Source of the DNA: Lepidurus packardi
Taxonomy: Eukaryota > Arthropoda > Branchiopoda > Notostraca > Triopsidae
DNA: 64,000 nt
NCBI GenBank assembly: GCA_023053545.1
Contig: JAKZAN010000001.1
Coordinates: 3,554,565 to 3,618,564, forward strand
Reading direction: 5' to 3'
Positions 54,098 through 64,000 of this stretch are shown piece by piece. Below the pieces are notes generated by a model. That model worked only from the letters and a program-made list of their open reading frames with translations, was not told the origin of the DNA and did not search any database. The translations under genes and the position numbers were made by a program. Position 1 is the stretch's first letter; each line of letters begins with the position of its first letter.

Positions 54098-55587
54098 TTA
54101 ATGGGTGGCGCATTGGACTCCACGTGCTCCATGAGCTTCTTCATCCTCTTCATAAGCTTGACGATGAAACGCTCGTTGGCGTTTATTTTCTTCGTCAACG
54201 TCAAAATCCATCAATTCTACATCTTCGCCTTGATCCGGGATGAGAATTTCCGGCCGAGGCGGTAAAATAGCCTCCAAATGAGGAACGATTTCCCCGGGAA
54301 GACTGGTGGGGAAATTGACGTGGAATTGTAGAACGAGACGGCCCTTTTCGAAAGGATTGCGGTAGTGAGGCATGCCTTCGTTTAAAATGCATTTTAATTG
54401 GCCAGGTTTAATGACTTCTCCGGGTAAATTGGTAAGAATTAAGGGGCGTTTGTCCAACGTGGTCAACACCTTCTGGAATCCGCACAAAACTTCGACTAAT
54501 TCGAGCTCCATCCGCACAATCAAATCGCTTCCAGAGCGCCTGCAATAATAATAATAATGACTATTATTACTATTATTCCAATAATAACTACTATAATTAT
54601 AATCACAGAAAATTGAAAACATCTAAAATACAAAATAGAAACATCTAAAATACAGAAATGAGTGAAAAGTAATGAAAACTGAAGCAAATTACTTGAAAAC
54701 TGGATGTTCCTGCTCATCCAAAACTATGATAATATCACCAGGCTCCAATCCGGGTTCCTGATCGCCTTCTCCTGCAAACGTAACTTTCTGCCCATCTGTC
54801 ATGCCCTTATCAACGTGAACTTCGAGTAACTTCTTCTCTCGTATGACCTTTTTGCCGTTACATTGCTTGCAAACATCCTTCGGAGGGATCCGTTCACCTT
54901 GCCCACCACAGTCCCTGCACACAGACTGGATCTGCTGCACTAAACCAGGTCCCAATTGCTGAATCCTGACTTGCATTCCGCTGCCTCGACAGGTTCCACA
55001 TTTCTCGACAGAACCTTTCTTGCCTCCAACACCTGTGAAATCAATGCGGAATACCATCCAAAATACGACATTTCCCTTCAATTTCATTTAATTTAAAGTC
55101 CATTGGATCTACCTTCGCATTTACTGCAAACTACGTTCTTCTGTAAAGCCAATTTGCGAACAGAACCGTTGTACAACTCTTCCAAAGTCACACTTAGCTG
55201 GTGAATCACATCTTTGCCCCTAAAAAGACAGAATTTTAGTTTAGAACGTCAAAAATTAAGGTTGTTAACGTACTTTCGTTCACGGCGAGCTCGGCCACCG
55301 CCACCAAAGCCGCCTCCGAAGAACATATCGAAGATATCCATGGGAGAAGTACCTCCTCCACCTCCTTCTTTCAGTGCTTGCTCGCCACCTTCGTCATAAA
55401 TTCGGCGTTTGTCTGCATTGGAAAGTACTTCGTAGGCTTGAGAAATGAGTTTAAATTTCTCCCCTTCGTTGGGGTTTTTGTCTGGATGGTATTTCAATGC
55501 TAATTTCCGATAAGCTTTCTTTAATTCGTCAGTTGTACAGCGAGGGTTCACTCCCAGAATATCGTAATATTTCGTCTCCTTAACCAT
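54098..55587 (-). CDS. Type I DnaJ/Hsp40 co-chaperone, DNAJA1/2 type
   Basis: Four exons (55587-55274, 55219-55113, 55032-54693, 54539-54098) join in phase to 400 residues. The J domain starts [15 protein letters not shown] and holds HPD in KYHPDKNP. A Gly/Phe-rich linker with [11 protein letters not shown] follows. Four zinc-binding repeats are present ([30 protein letters not shown]), then the client-binding domains ([19 protein letters not shown]). The last four residues are CATH, in the position of the CaaX farnesylation box of DNAJA1/2, though the final His is unusual. The protein stimulates Hsp70 and delivers clients. The start at 55587 is chosen over an in-frame ATG four codons upstream because MVKET is the family's standard start. 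Intron 3 contains an ATT/AAT trinucleotide run (54541-54600). Confidence 0.95.
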
Positions 55588-56172
55588 CCTTACTGGCAAC
55601 AATTATCAGGTCCCAACCTTTTAATCTGATAAAAAAAACTCGATTCAAAGGGCTTTCATTTAATTTTTTTTTAAATTTCGACTTACACTCAAATCACTAC
55701 GTGTACTATTCTTCTTTCAATGAATTTTTAGCTTATGCAGTACTGGATATTATGACGCACGGGACCAGATCGAGTAGACAAATGAACAGGAAAAGTGTTC
55801 AGCAACAAGGGTAGGTATTGAGCAGTTCAGCAAAAAGTACTAGAACATTCTTCCACGGCAATCTTTTCCAGTTCTCTTTATGCGGTGAATGGTGTAACTA
55901 TGCCAACCGCTGAGCTGCCAACTACAAGCTGTATTACTTTTAGAACCAAAACAATTAAAAATCTTTAACATTTACAGTTATTTTAATAAAAATTATAATG
56001 CTATTTGTTTAACCAGATACAGTTTTAAAAATCTGTAATTATTTTGTCCTAATTTTGGCAACGTCGCGTAAAGAAGGCGTCGGTTTCGAATAGTAGTGCT
56101 TGTGTTTTTGGGGGAATTGTTGCATTAAAATTTTTTTTTGACCGTAATAATATTTTTTTTTTCTTGAATATA
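55588..56172. promoter_or_regulatory. Bidirectional promoter region between DNAJA and CEP78
   Basis: The two genes start 585 bp apart and point away from each other, so both promoters and 5' UTRs lie here. The left part is mixed in base composition and the right part is very T-rich. I see no TATA box placed for either gene. Confidence 0.5.
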
Positions 56173-58551
56173 ATGACTAAAAAAGAACCAAATTTCCATG
56201 AACGTTATCAACTAGAATGTATGCGGTCAGGAACTGCTCCTTTGCACGCCATAGAAGCAAAATTAAAAGACAGAAGCTTGGATTTTCATTTTTTCCGTAT
56301 CCCGCACAGTGACTGGCAACCGTTTCGTACTTCCTTAGCTGCTGATAATACTTTGGAGAAAATTCATATTAAAATTGATGATAAGGACACTTCGCTTGTA
56401 CACAAACCTGAACACCAAGCTTCACTTTCAAGCCTAACTCCCTGTCAGAAGAAGAAATTGAAGCACATTCCTTATCTAATCCAGGCGTTAGCTTCAAATC
56501 TGAGTAAATCCGCTGCCTTAACTCATATTTCGTTACAAGGATTGCCTTTAAGACCTTCAGATATTGAATACTTCGTACAAGTATTTCTTTGATTACATTC
56601 TGTAAGTAATTTTTAGAAAAATTTCATTAGTAAGTTTCCTTAGGGTTTAGCTTCAAATTCCTCGATCCAATACGTTTCGCTACAATGTACGAGACTTAGT
56701 CTTGAAAATCTAAGGGTTATAACCACAGTCCTAAAGAACAAACCTAATCTGGTTTGGCTTAACCTACAAAATTGCCAATTAAACCCAGGATGCATCAAAC
56801 TCATAGCCGAAATGATCCAAGTAACTAACACCTAACCTATATCAGAAAAATGTCATTATTTTTTACAACTTAGCATCAATCTGTCTGTCGTCAAACGGCA
56901 GTATGGAAAGAAACCCTTCGTAGAGGTTTGCCGAATCTCGAAGCGATGGCTGGCTTACGTCGAATCACTTTAAATCAAAATCAGATCGGTGATTTTGGCC
57001 TCAAACTCCTAGCTTCGGCTCTAAAAGACGATTTGTGGGTCAAAGGTGACTCGGAGTTAAAAGAATTTAACCGAAGTTTAGCATATTCCAAGAGTTTAAC
57101 AAAATTGACAAAAATGTTAAGAAATTCAAATGTAAATGTTATGTTTCCGTTAGTGTTGGATCTGCAGAACTGTGGAATTACTGACGACGGAGGACACGTG
57201 ATCATCAAACTCTTAACAGAACATAACGCAAACTTATCTTTGATCGACGTTCGCGAAAATAAAGAAATCTCGTGGGAAGTTCTGGATGAAATTCGCGATT
57301 TGCTAGTTACTCGCAATCCTAACCCAGTTGACGTAAATATACCTTCTATTTACCCTTTTCGAGCTAATTAGAAGTACATATAACTAGACCTAAACAAATT
57401 CTTAGAAAGTATTCTTAAAAAATTGTTATTGATTTTCGTGTTCCAGGTTCAGTATCTTCCACTGCCAGTTCCCAAAGCTTCAGTTTCTTCCAAGACAACT
57501 GTGCGCAAAGTCATCAAGAAGACTCCTTTGAAGCCCAAACCGAGTCCAGGCACTTCAAGGAAAAGTCCTTGGCATTTTACTGCTCGTCTAAACCAATCTC
57601 TAAGTTCCAAATCAGCGAAAACACCTGCTAAGCTTTCCAAGAAAGCTTGCAAGAGCGACTCGGAAAGTGATCTGGCGTCTGCCAAATTACTTTCCGAATT
57701 GGAAGAAGAGCGCCGCTCGCGTTTTGAAGCTGAAAAACGAGTATTGGAGCTCGCGGAGCAATTGGAATCAGAGGCTCAGCGATATATTTCCTTAAAAGAC
57801 AAATACCAAAGTTTGAAGAAGAAAAAGAAGACGGTTTCTGTATCCGGGAACGAAAACAAGGGGATTTGGATGGATCAGCAGACCATGGAAGCCATCAGAT
57901 CCTCGTTAGCTCGAACTCATACAGTTTTATCCTCTCTGAAAGCAAGTGGGTAAGTTTTATTAAAAAAAAAAATTCTACAAAAGTCGTCAACCATCGATAC
58001 ACTTTACAAAGTTTATTAAAGTCAATAAACTTTCTTCTAATTTTTATCCTTTCTGCTCCAGAATGTACGATTTGGCAGCAAGGATAGAACATAAGCCGAA
58101 TTCTCCAAGATCCCAGCCTACTTCTGCCCACACAGAGCTAAAATCCAATCGAGATACAGTTGATCATAGTTCAGAGCCTTTAGCATCTCTCAAAGAAGAT
58201 TTGCAAGCAGTTTTGGCGACACTGATGGCCGAAGCTCCTCCAGAGCCTTCAGTTTTACCTTCGCTTAACCACAGTTTTTTGAGCGATCACGTGACTAGCC
58301 AGAACTTGCATTCGCAGGCTATTTCCGTTTCAAGATCCTCAAAGACTTTAAAATCTTCTCAACAAAAGGACCAATGTGAAGAAAACTACTCGATTTCCTT
58401 CGAAAAACCAACTTCCGCGTCTTCTGAACCCAAATCACGCATTAGTATTGTGCGCAGCCAGGCGAAATCCATGTCAGTTTCCTCGAACATTTCGTCTATT
58501 ATGGACTTTTTAGGCGAAATTACCTTAAATTCGGACGTTTCACCGCCTTGA
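56173..58551 (+). CDS. CEP78: Centrosomal protein CEP78
   Basis: Six exons (56173-56580, 56644-56820, 56874-57045, 57154-57332, 57447-57949, 58062-58551) join in phase to 642 residues. The N-terminal half is a leucine-rich-repeat region (LTHISLQGLPLRPSDIEYF, LVWLNLQNCQLNPGC). The CEP78 signature is present: RQTAVWKETLRRGLPNLEAM then AGLRRITLNQNQIGDFGLKL, and LDLQNCGITDDGGHVI. A basic linker and a coiled coil (SELEEERRSRFEAEKRVLEL) follow. The last exon is Ser-rich. CEP78 sits at centriole walls and regulates the EDD-DYRK2-DDB1 ligase and cilium formation. An AATAAA signal follows at 58606-58611. The gene converges on MOCOS with only 135 bp between stop codons. Confidence 0.93.
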
Positions 58552-58686
58552 AGAGCGGGAAAAGACGAAATTCCTTTTAAGTGTGTATTTTTGGTAACGA
58601 CATTTAATAAAAAGTTGTAAAACAGACTGGAAAAATTGCAAAATATAATCTTTTTGCACTTTTTATGGAAGAATTGCATTTAAAGG

Positions 58687-61600
58687 TCATTCCCAAGTTA
58701 CTAAGTCTCCAACGCAAAGCTCAATTTCCTCTTGGTTATGCGTTCCTATCGCTGTCAATATTCCAAAGGGTACTTTGGGTCCTCGGATTGCTCCTAAAGC
58801 GCGTAAAGGTTCTTGGCTGGGGTCGCCAGTTTCTGTATCTACGCATATCATCTGACAACGAGGACAATCGCCTTCACTCTTGACAACAAATAAATCAAAT
58901 TAAATTTAAAACACAACAAATCGTAGAGAAAGTAGATAGCTTGAGCGTTTATTACTTTTAGGGCTAATTTGCCAATTTGGAAAGTATCCCACTTCTCTTC
59001 CTGGTAAGGCTCCACCCCTTCAATGATTAAATTTCCTCGAAAACGGTCCAATAATTCTTTCTGCAACAGAAAATCCCCATAAAATTAAATGATAAATTTC
59101 ATAAACGTTTTCTACGATTTTAATTCAAATTGCTGTGAACTAGTTGACATATCGATTATTTGCTTGGGATACTATTGCAATTACTGAAGAACAACTTTTA
59201 AAAGGTTATATTATTGTACCGGATCGTAGGTTAGGGTATGATCCATTTCTTCCATGTCTTGCTTGAGTTTGAGTAAACTGATATGATTGACGACAAGGAA
59301 ATGCGAGTCGTTGGCCATGGATAAAGGCGCTTTAGCTTTCGAAACTCGTTCATCGCTCTTATGCTGACGAATTAGTCGCAATCCCTCTTGATTGAATACA
59401 TCCTGCAGCCACAACGCCGCCGCCTCCCCGCAATCTTGACCCAGGATCTTTTCCCCGCAGACTTTGGTAACACATGAAGCAGCTGTTACCGGATTCCCAT
59501 TTTCCTTATCCTCCAAGTCTGCATCAACACTACCAAACCCTGTTTAAAAAATTAAAAGTGATAAAAATAACAAATACGGAAAAACCTTGCAAGCTCCCCC
59601 ACTTAAGCACGTGGTAACTTTTAACTCGTTAACTTTAAAAAAAAAAAAGAAAAGAAAAAAGATTTTACCCGGGAAGGAAAGGGTCAGGGTTCCTCGCTCT
59701 AGGTCAATTTGGGGTTCCAATAAGCAAAGTTTAGGTTCTTTTTTTAAATCCAAACCTTTGCCCAGAGAGTTAATGACCGAAAAATGTCTATCGTAACGCA
59801 AGCCTTTGGGTCCAACGGGCCATTTCTGCACCGTTAAATGCCCACCCGACTTCACCGGGTACAAATGGATGGCTCGCAAACGAGGTGAGCCTGACAACAA
59901 GTCCTCCATATCAGCCAAAGGGCGCTCAAAGACTCGAGGTGAATTGAGGAAACAGTCTTCTAGTACTGCAAGCAAGCGATCGACGTGGCTACGCAGTGAA
60001 TAGTAGCCAAACGAGATGCGTACAGCGCCTGTTGGATGACCGTCGATTAAATCGCGTTGATCACCACACACATGCCCCGCCTTTAAACAAACAGGTTCAT
60101 TAGATAAGGGAAAAGGGTCACTTTTTGTTTTAAAGATTGGATTTTTACGTGGAAATGACGCTCGACGTCCTCGTTCTTGAGGTTTAAATAAGTCTGGCAG
60201 GCACCAGGATTGCAAAAACAGCCAGTGCGAACGTGAATATTATAAAGTCCCAAAATTCGCTCAACCTATAAAGAAAATAATATTCGGAAAGAAAGTTAAA
60301 AAACGAATGAAAATCACACGGAATACAATTTCATTCAAGCGTAATGAACTCGTTTTCAAGTCAACATATTATAATATAAATATCCTATTTTAAGCTATTT
60401 TTTGGTAGAAGAATAGTTAGGCGAAAGCTGAAAACCTGAGCAAAACCAATGTACGCTCCCAACCGGTTCTTGAGGTTGAATGCAACGATAGTCCCGCAAG
60501 CATCTGACTGACCATACAATTCCACAAAACGACCTCCATTCTCATGCGTAATTAAGTCTAGCTTTTGGCGAGCATAATGAGCCATATTATGAGAGTGCCG
60601 AGTCACGTGATCCATAGAAATCGCGAGTCTACGCAGAGCAGCAAAGCTATGACGTAACGCAAGAATAGCTAGAAAATTCAACGTCCCATCTTCCCAACTA
60701 AAGTGAATAAAAAACAAACAACACATCATTAAACATTACAAATAGCAAACACTAATTTTTTTTAATGAAGAAATACAAGTACAAAATCAAAGTTAGCTTA
60801 TTTTACTTGTTTTTTTTCCAATTAAGTGGGAAGAAAAGTTTAAGATTACCTTTCATGTAAGCGAGGTCGTAACTCGTGTTTTAACTTTTGGGTCATAGCC
60901 ATAAGTACCGTCCCTCCGCCAAAATACGATCTGGGTTCCATTTGGAGGATCGGAACCACATCTTTACGGACTAATAACGCGCCTAAGCCAGTTGGGTAGC
61001 CAACAATCTTGTAAAAAGAGACTCCCACGAACTCTGGTCGCTCTAAGCTCAAATCTAAGCTCCTAGTAGCTACATAAGACGCTGCATCCAAGTAAACCAG
61101 CCATTTCGAGGCTTTCTGAGCTGTCGAGGAAGAAATTTTGGTTAAGTTTATACCGTGTGAGGTCAAAGTTTGATCTAAATGGCCTTTCTGGGTCAGCGAG
61201 ATCCATTCTAAAGGATACTGAGTACCCGAGAAGTTGCATTGAGGTGGAAAGGCGAATAAACTGTAGTTATTTGACGTCTGGGAGTCGGAGCTCGGAAGAA
61301 TGTCGGTTTTAAAGGCTGGTGAAGCTACGGAAGCGGGCAAAACGTAGATTTGAGCGTTTTTTAAGTGGGCGTATCCTCGCATGCCCATTACGGAGGTGTG
61401 ACTTTCTTGCAAGTAAGCGAAAGTGCTTTCCCGAGTGAAAGGGAAGTGTTCAGCGACAAGTTTGCAAGCTTGGGTGGCTCCAGACGTGAAAACGACTTCG
61501 TAGTGCTGCTGGGATGTGTTAAAGTGATGTAGAATGGATAAACGAACGTTCTCGACGAGATCGGACGTTAGCCGACTGCTAGGGTGGGGACTGTGAGGAT

Positions 61601-61816
61601 TTCCATAGATATGAGCTTGCAGATCTGCAGAAATGGCTTGGATTTCGCTGGATGGGTATAACGCAGCTCCAGCATGGTCCAAATAGACTTGTTCTGTGAA
61701 TTGTTATTGCCATTACGTCGTTTCTATTGATTTCTATTCATTTTTGTACCTTTTAAAGCCGGATACTCATTCTGGATTAACTTCCATTGTTCTTCTCCGA
61801 AAACTTCCGCTTCCAT
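58687..61816 (-). CDS. MOCOS: Molybdenum cofactor sulfurase
   Basis: Eight exons (61816-61750, 61693-60850, 60697-60436, 60265-60149, 60080-59669, 59539-59220, 59060-58956, 58878-58687) join in phase to 772 residues. The N-terminal NifS-like domain starts YLDHAGAALYPSSEI. It holds the PLP region with the Schiff-base Lys in GVSFYKIVGYPTGLGALLV and the cysteine loop RTGCFCNPGACQTYL that carries the persulfide. The C-terminal MOSC domains include LRAIHLYPVKSGG, ALWLQDVF, RFRGNLIIEG and GDCPRCQMICVD. The enzyme adds the terminal sulfur to the Mo cofactor of xanthine dehydrogenase and aldehyde oxidase (Drosophila maroon-like). No truncation is seen. Confidence 0.95.
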
Positions 61817-62196
61817 GACTGTAATGTAGCTGTAGTAGACTATAGAAAAGAAGCTCTGCTTGACAGCTGCATAGACTCGGAAGCACGTACTACAACTTTC
61901 GCTTTTATGTTAAGCCTCTTTACTCTTTAGAAATTTGCGCGTACTTTCGACTTACAAAAAATCCTATTTCAGTTCCACAATGCAGCTATGTGTGTAAAAG
62001 AAAGAAATATACTTAACTACTTAAGAACTTATCGTTATACAATAAAAACGTATTTCTGTTCCCACGTTTTTTGTTTCTTTTTTACCTATTAGTTATTAAA
62101 AGATTTCATTTGAAACTTGGATCAAAACAATCAATGAAAACAAGATTTAGCTTGGGGTGGTGCTTACCTTATCTCACCGCAGGCTATACAGTGGGT

Positions 62197-62352
62197 GATC
62201 GGTTAACGAACGTAATCGTTAACCGATGTTCGTTAACCGAATTGTTCGCTAACCGACCATCGATTTACCATAGACTTTGAAGTTCAGATAAGCCTTCACA
62301 AAAATTCGGAGAACAGAAATGGTTCGTTATCCGATCTGTTCGTTAACCGATC
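62197..62352. mobile_element. Small element with 15-bp perfect terminal inverted repeats
   Basis: GATCGGTTAACGAAC at 62197-62211 is the exact reverse complement of GTTCGTTAACCGATC at 62338-62352. The left part also repeats GTTAACCGA three times in alternating orientation. At 156 bp with no coding capacity it looks like a MITE. Target duplications are not clear. Confidence 0.6.
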
Positions 62353-62615
62353 GGGTACGAGAAGATTCACCACAGCCAAAACCTGTTTTTACTAATCCTG
62401 TAAACTCACCGCAACTGTTCTCTAGTGACAATTCCCCACACGAAAATTCACCACAGTATGATCATTGAATACTGACATAGTGGGAAACTCACCTTAAAGC
62501 CTTCCTCCACTCCCCACCCTAGCCCCGCCCGATGCTTTGTAATTATTTCGGGAAAGATGTCGTTCCTGACTCCCTGTAGCTGTACACAAACAAAACGTGA
62601 ACACATCGTGAAAAC

Positions 62616-62724
62616 GAGTTGTAGTTTGTATTCAAATTTAAACGAATTGTAGTTTGTAGTCAAATTGTAGAGGTAGTTGTACGAGTTGTAGTAGTTTGTA
62701 ACACAAAACGAGTTGTAGTTTGTA
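62616..62724. repeat. Dispersed short direct repeats GAGTTGTAGTTTGTA
   Basis: The word GAGTTGTAGTTTGTA (or one-base variants) appears about four times in 109 bp, at 62616, 62644, 62682 and 62709, with unequal spacing. Confidence 0.6.
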
Positions 62725-62991
62725 ATCTCTCCTTGAATTAACTTCCTAATCCACTGAGATCCATTTTAACCAACCTATTACTAGAATCTTAACTTACTTA
62801 ACAAAACCCATTGCAGTTAAATACCTGAAATACAATACTTATAAATTTAGTACTAACTTACAACTAAACTAAAGTTCCAAAAATGCTAAAATCTCATTAA
62901 AGTTCTCTTGTAATGAAGGCACGTAATTTACACAAAAGGACGAGAAAAGGCACTTATTAATACAGGGTCCTTAGGTGATTGACTTCCACCA

Positions 62992-63753
62992 TTAAACGCT
63001 GCATGTTTCCACGAGGTTAAATCCATCTTCCAACCGCTCGGTAATGCCATTAAAATCTCGCTAAAACAATAAAAAATAAATAAAAAATGAGTATCTCAGA
63101 GGTGTCAAATAAAATATCTATTTACCTCAGCTATAATGCGGACCATTGAGACGTCGAAAGTCACCCTGTGAAGTAGATCCCGAATGTCGCTTCTGGTCAG
63201 CCTCAAAGTTTCGCGGACTTCTTCATGCCTCTCGCATTTCTTGCTTGAACTCCTGGAATTCCTTGTAAAACGCCGCAAACTCTTGACCGGAACGCTGCTC
63301 TCGACTTGCAGCAGCTCTTGGCTCAGAACTTCCGGCTTCAGGGGTACGGCTCGTGTAATCCGACTCGTTACGTTCTGACGGTACATTGGCGTGCAGGGAA
63401 GGCGAGGTTTCCTCACTGGATCGGTTCATGTCTTGCAGTTGCATCAAATGGGGCATGAAGGATTGGAATCCCGTAACTGGAACCGGTTCCTGCGTTGGAT
63501 TATTGTCATCTTTCGACTCGGTTACCGAGGAGTTTGCAGGTTCAGGTCGCTTATCCGCCTCCGCCAATCCTTCTGATGTTCCTAACCAGCTATTGGAAGA
63601 ACGACGACGTGTACCAGCGTTCAGGGATGAACGTCTTACCGGCGAAAAGGGTCCTAATGAAAAATTGAGACAATCCTCCACAAATAAGCTCGAATCTCCA
63701 GGTCGTGAGCCCAAACTGTCCCGAACGGGACAGTTTGGGCTCACGGGTATCAC
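62992..63753 (-). pseudogene. Unrecognised gene end, frameshifted and abutting a palindrome
   Basis: A frame from 63753 reads Ser/Pro-rich sequence, then QSFMPHLMQLQDM and the helical EFAAFYKEFQEFKQEMREA, where it hits a stop at 63223-63225. Shifting by one base at about 63230, the sequence continues naturally as HEEVRETLRLTRSDIRDLLH and FDVSMVRIIAE. It then splices (GT at 63125) to an exon at 63062-62992 giving RDFNGITERLEDGFNLVETC and a stop. I cannot name the family. The 5' end is lost in a perfect palindrome at 63705-63744. Frameshift and palindrome together suggest either a pseudogene or an assembly fault. The start given is only where the frame opens, not a trusted start codon. Confidence 0.45.
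63705..63744. repeat. Perfect palindrome, 19-bp arms with 2-bp centre
   Basis: GTGAGCCCAAACTGTCCCG (63705-63723), AA, then its exact reverse complement (63726-63744). It is followed immediately by a tandem of CGGGTATCACTTAGAG at 63744-63759 and 63764-63779 (period 20). Confidence 0.95.
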
Positions 63754-63836
63754 TTAGAGACAACGGGTATCACTTAGAGTTTTGCTAGCGTACGCAATAA
63801 CTTTTTCTTGGCCGTTATGGGTTTGGCTTAACACAG

Positions 63837-63933
63837 TCCTTTTACGCAAAGTTATGAACATTCTGCGTCCCGGATCCATTCCCAAGATTAATACCACTGG
63901 CGGCCAGTTCAAACTCATGGAAAACATTAGCAA
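63837..63933 (+). CDS. Internal exon of a calponin/transgelin-like protein (partial)
   Basis: After an AG acceptor at 63835-63836 the exon reads VLLRKVMNILRPGSIPKINT (first base pair completing a codon from an unseen exon), then TGGQFKLMENIS. It ends at a GTAAGA donor. This is the part of the calponin-homology domain around PGSxxKxNxxGGQFKxMENI in arthropod Mp20/Chd64 and vertebrate transgelin, actin-binding proteins of muscle and cortex. Upstream exons would have to lie left of 63837 and downstream ones right of the window. None were located upstream, where the palindrome and the opposite-strand gene fragment sit. Confidence 0.6.
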
Positions 63934-64000
63934 GTAAGAGCAATACTACTTTCTTTTTTATTCTTCAGTTAGCGAAAAGCGGCTTTGTATATTTACGAGA

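Larger units (their letters stand above)
61817..62991. other. Intergenic region with small repeats
   Basis: About 1.2 kb upstream of MOCOS. It holds the inverted-repeat element at 62197-62352 and GAGTTGTAGTTTGTA repeats at 62616-62724. TTCACCACAG-type words recur near 62360-62460. No gene is supported. Confidence 0.45.

Noticed and set aside
62300-62470. CRISPR-like array from recurring TTCACCACAG words
   Set aside because: Words are short, unevenly spaced and imperfect, and the genome is eukaryotic.

Overview
The window is nuclear DNA of an animal, almost certainly an arthropod. The genes are split into short exons by short GT-AG introns. There is a degenerate CCTAA-type (TTAGG) array, paired TATCGATA (DRE-like) boxes, degraded non-LTR retrotransposons and several small inverted-repeat elements. 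Gene content (a STAT, a SHOX homeobox gene, a probable apolipophorin end, PWWP/IBD proteins) fits a non-model arthropod such as a crustacean or early hexapod. I cannot place it more finely from sequence alone.

Layout. 1-949 (+): 3' end of a secreted lipid-transfer-type protein, probably apolipophorin. 1381-2300: composite retroelement remnant. 2647-5449 and 6231-9097 (-): two tandem LEDGF/HDGF-like PWWP-IBD genes. 9662-10125 (-): PAM16/Tim16. 10431-13180: telomere-like array beside a broken non-LTR retrotransposon. 13599-14377: non-autonomous hAT-like element. 15990-17269 (-): SHOX-family homeobox gene, followed by a gene-poor stretch of about 9 kb. That stretch holds a candidate one-exon membrane micropeptide gene (22192-22592) and a second dead retroelement (24655-25617). 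26578-29892 (+): secreted pancreatic-lipase-like enzyme. 30820-36218 (-): STAT5-like transcription factor. 37589-38707 (+): NNMT/PNMT-type methyltransferase. 39610-41769 (-): FBXL20/FBXL2-type F-box protein. 42519-45775 (-): dymeclin. 47006-51150 (+): fusion of a MULE transposase, a SWIM finger and a Ulp1-like domain. 52042-53706 (+): LysM-domain protein. 54098-55587 (-): type I DnaJ. 56173-58551 (+): CEP78. 58687-61816 (-): molybdenum cofactor sulfurase. 62992-63753 (-): unrecognised partial, frameshifted gene abutting a perfect palindrome. 63837-63933 (+): one exon of a calponin/transgelin-like gene running off the window.

Most genes are unrelated housekeeping or regulatory genes and do not form a pathway. 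The head-to-head pairs DNAJA/CEP78, dymeclin/MULE-fusion and STAT/methyltransferase probably share promoter regions. The tandem PWWP-IBD pair is a clear local duplication.

The most unusual locus is 47006-51150. I read five exons as one continuous 894-residue frame that joins a MULE-type transposase to a SUMO-protease-like domain. Both enzymatic centres look altered: the third DDE residue, and the peptidase His and Cys. It reads as a domesticated, probably non-catalytic transposon fusion. Exon junctions given below were built by hand from GT/AG sites and agree in phase, but no transcript evidence was available.
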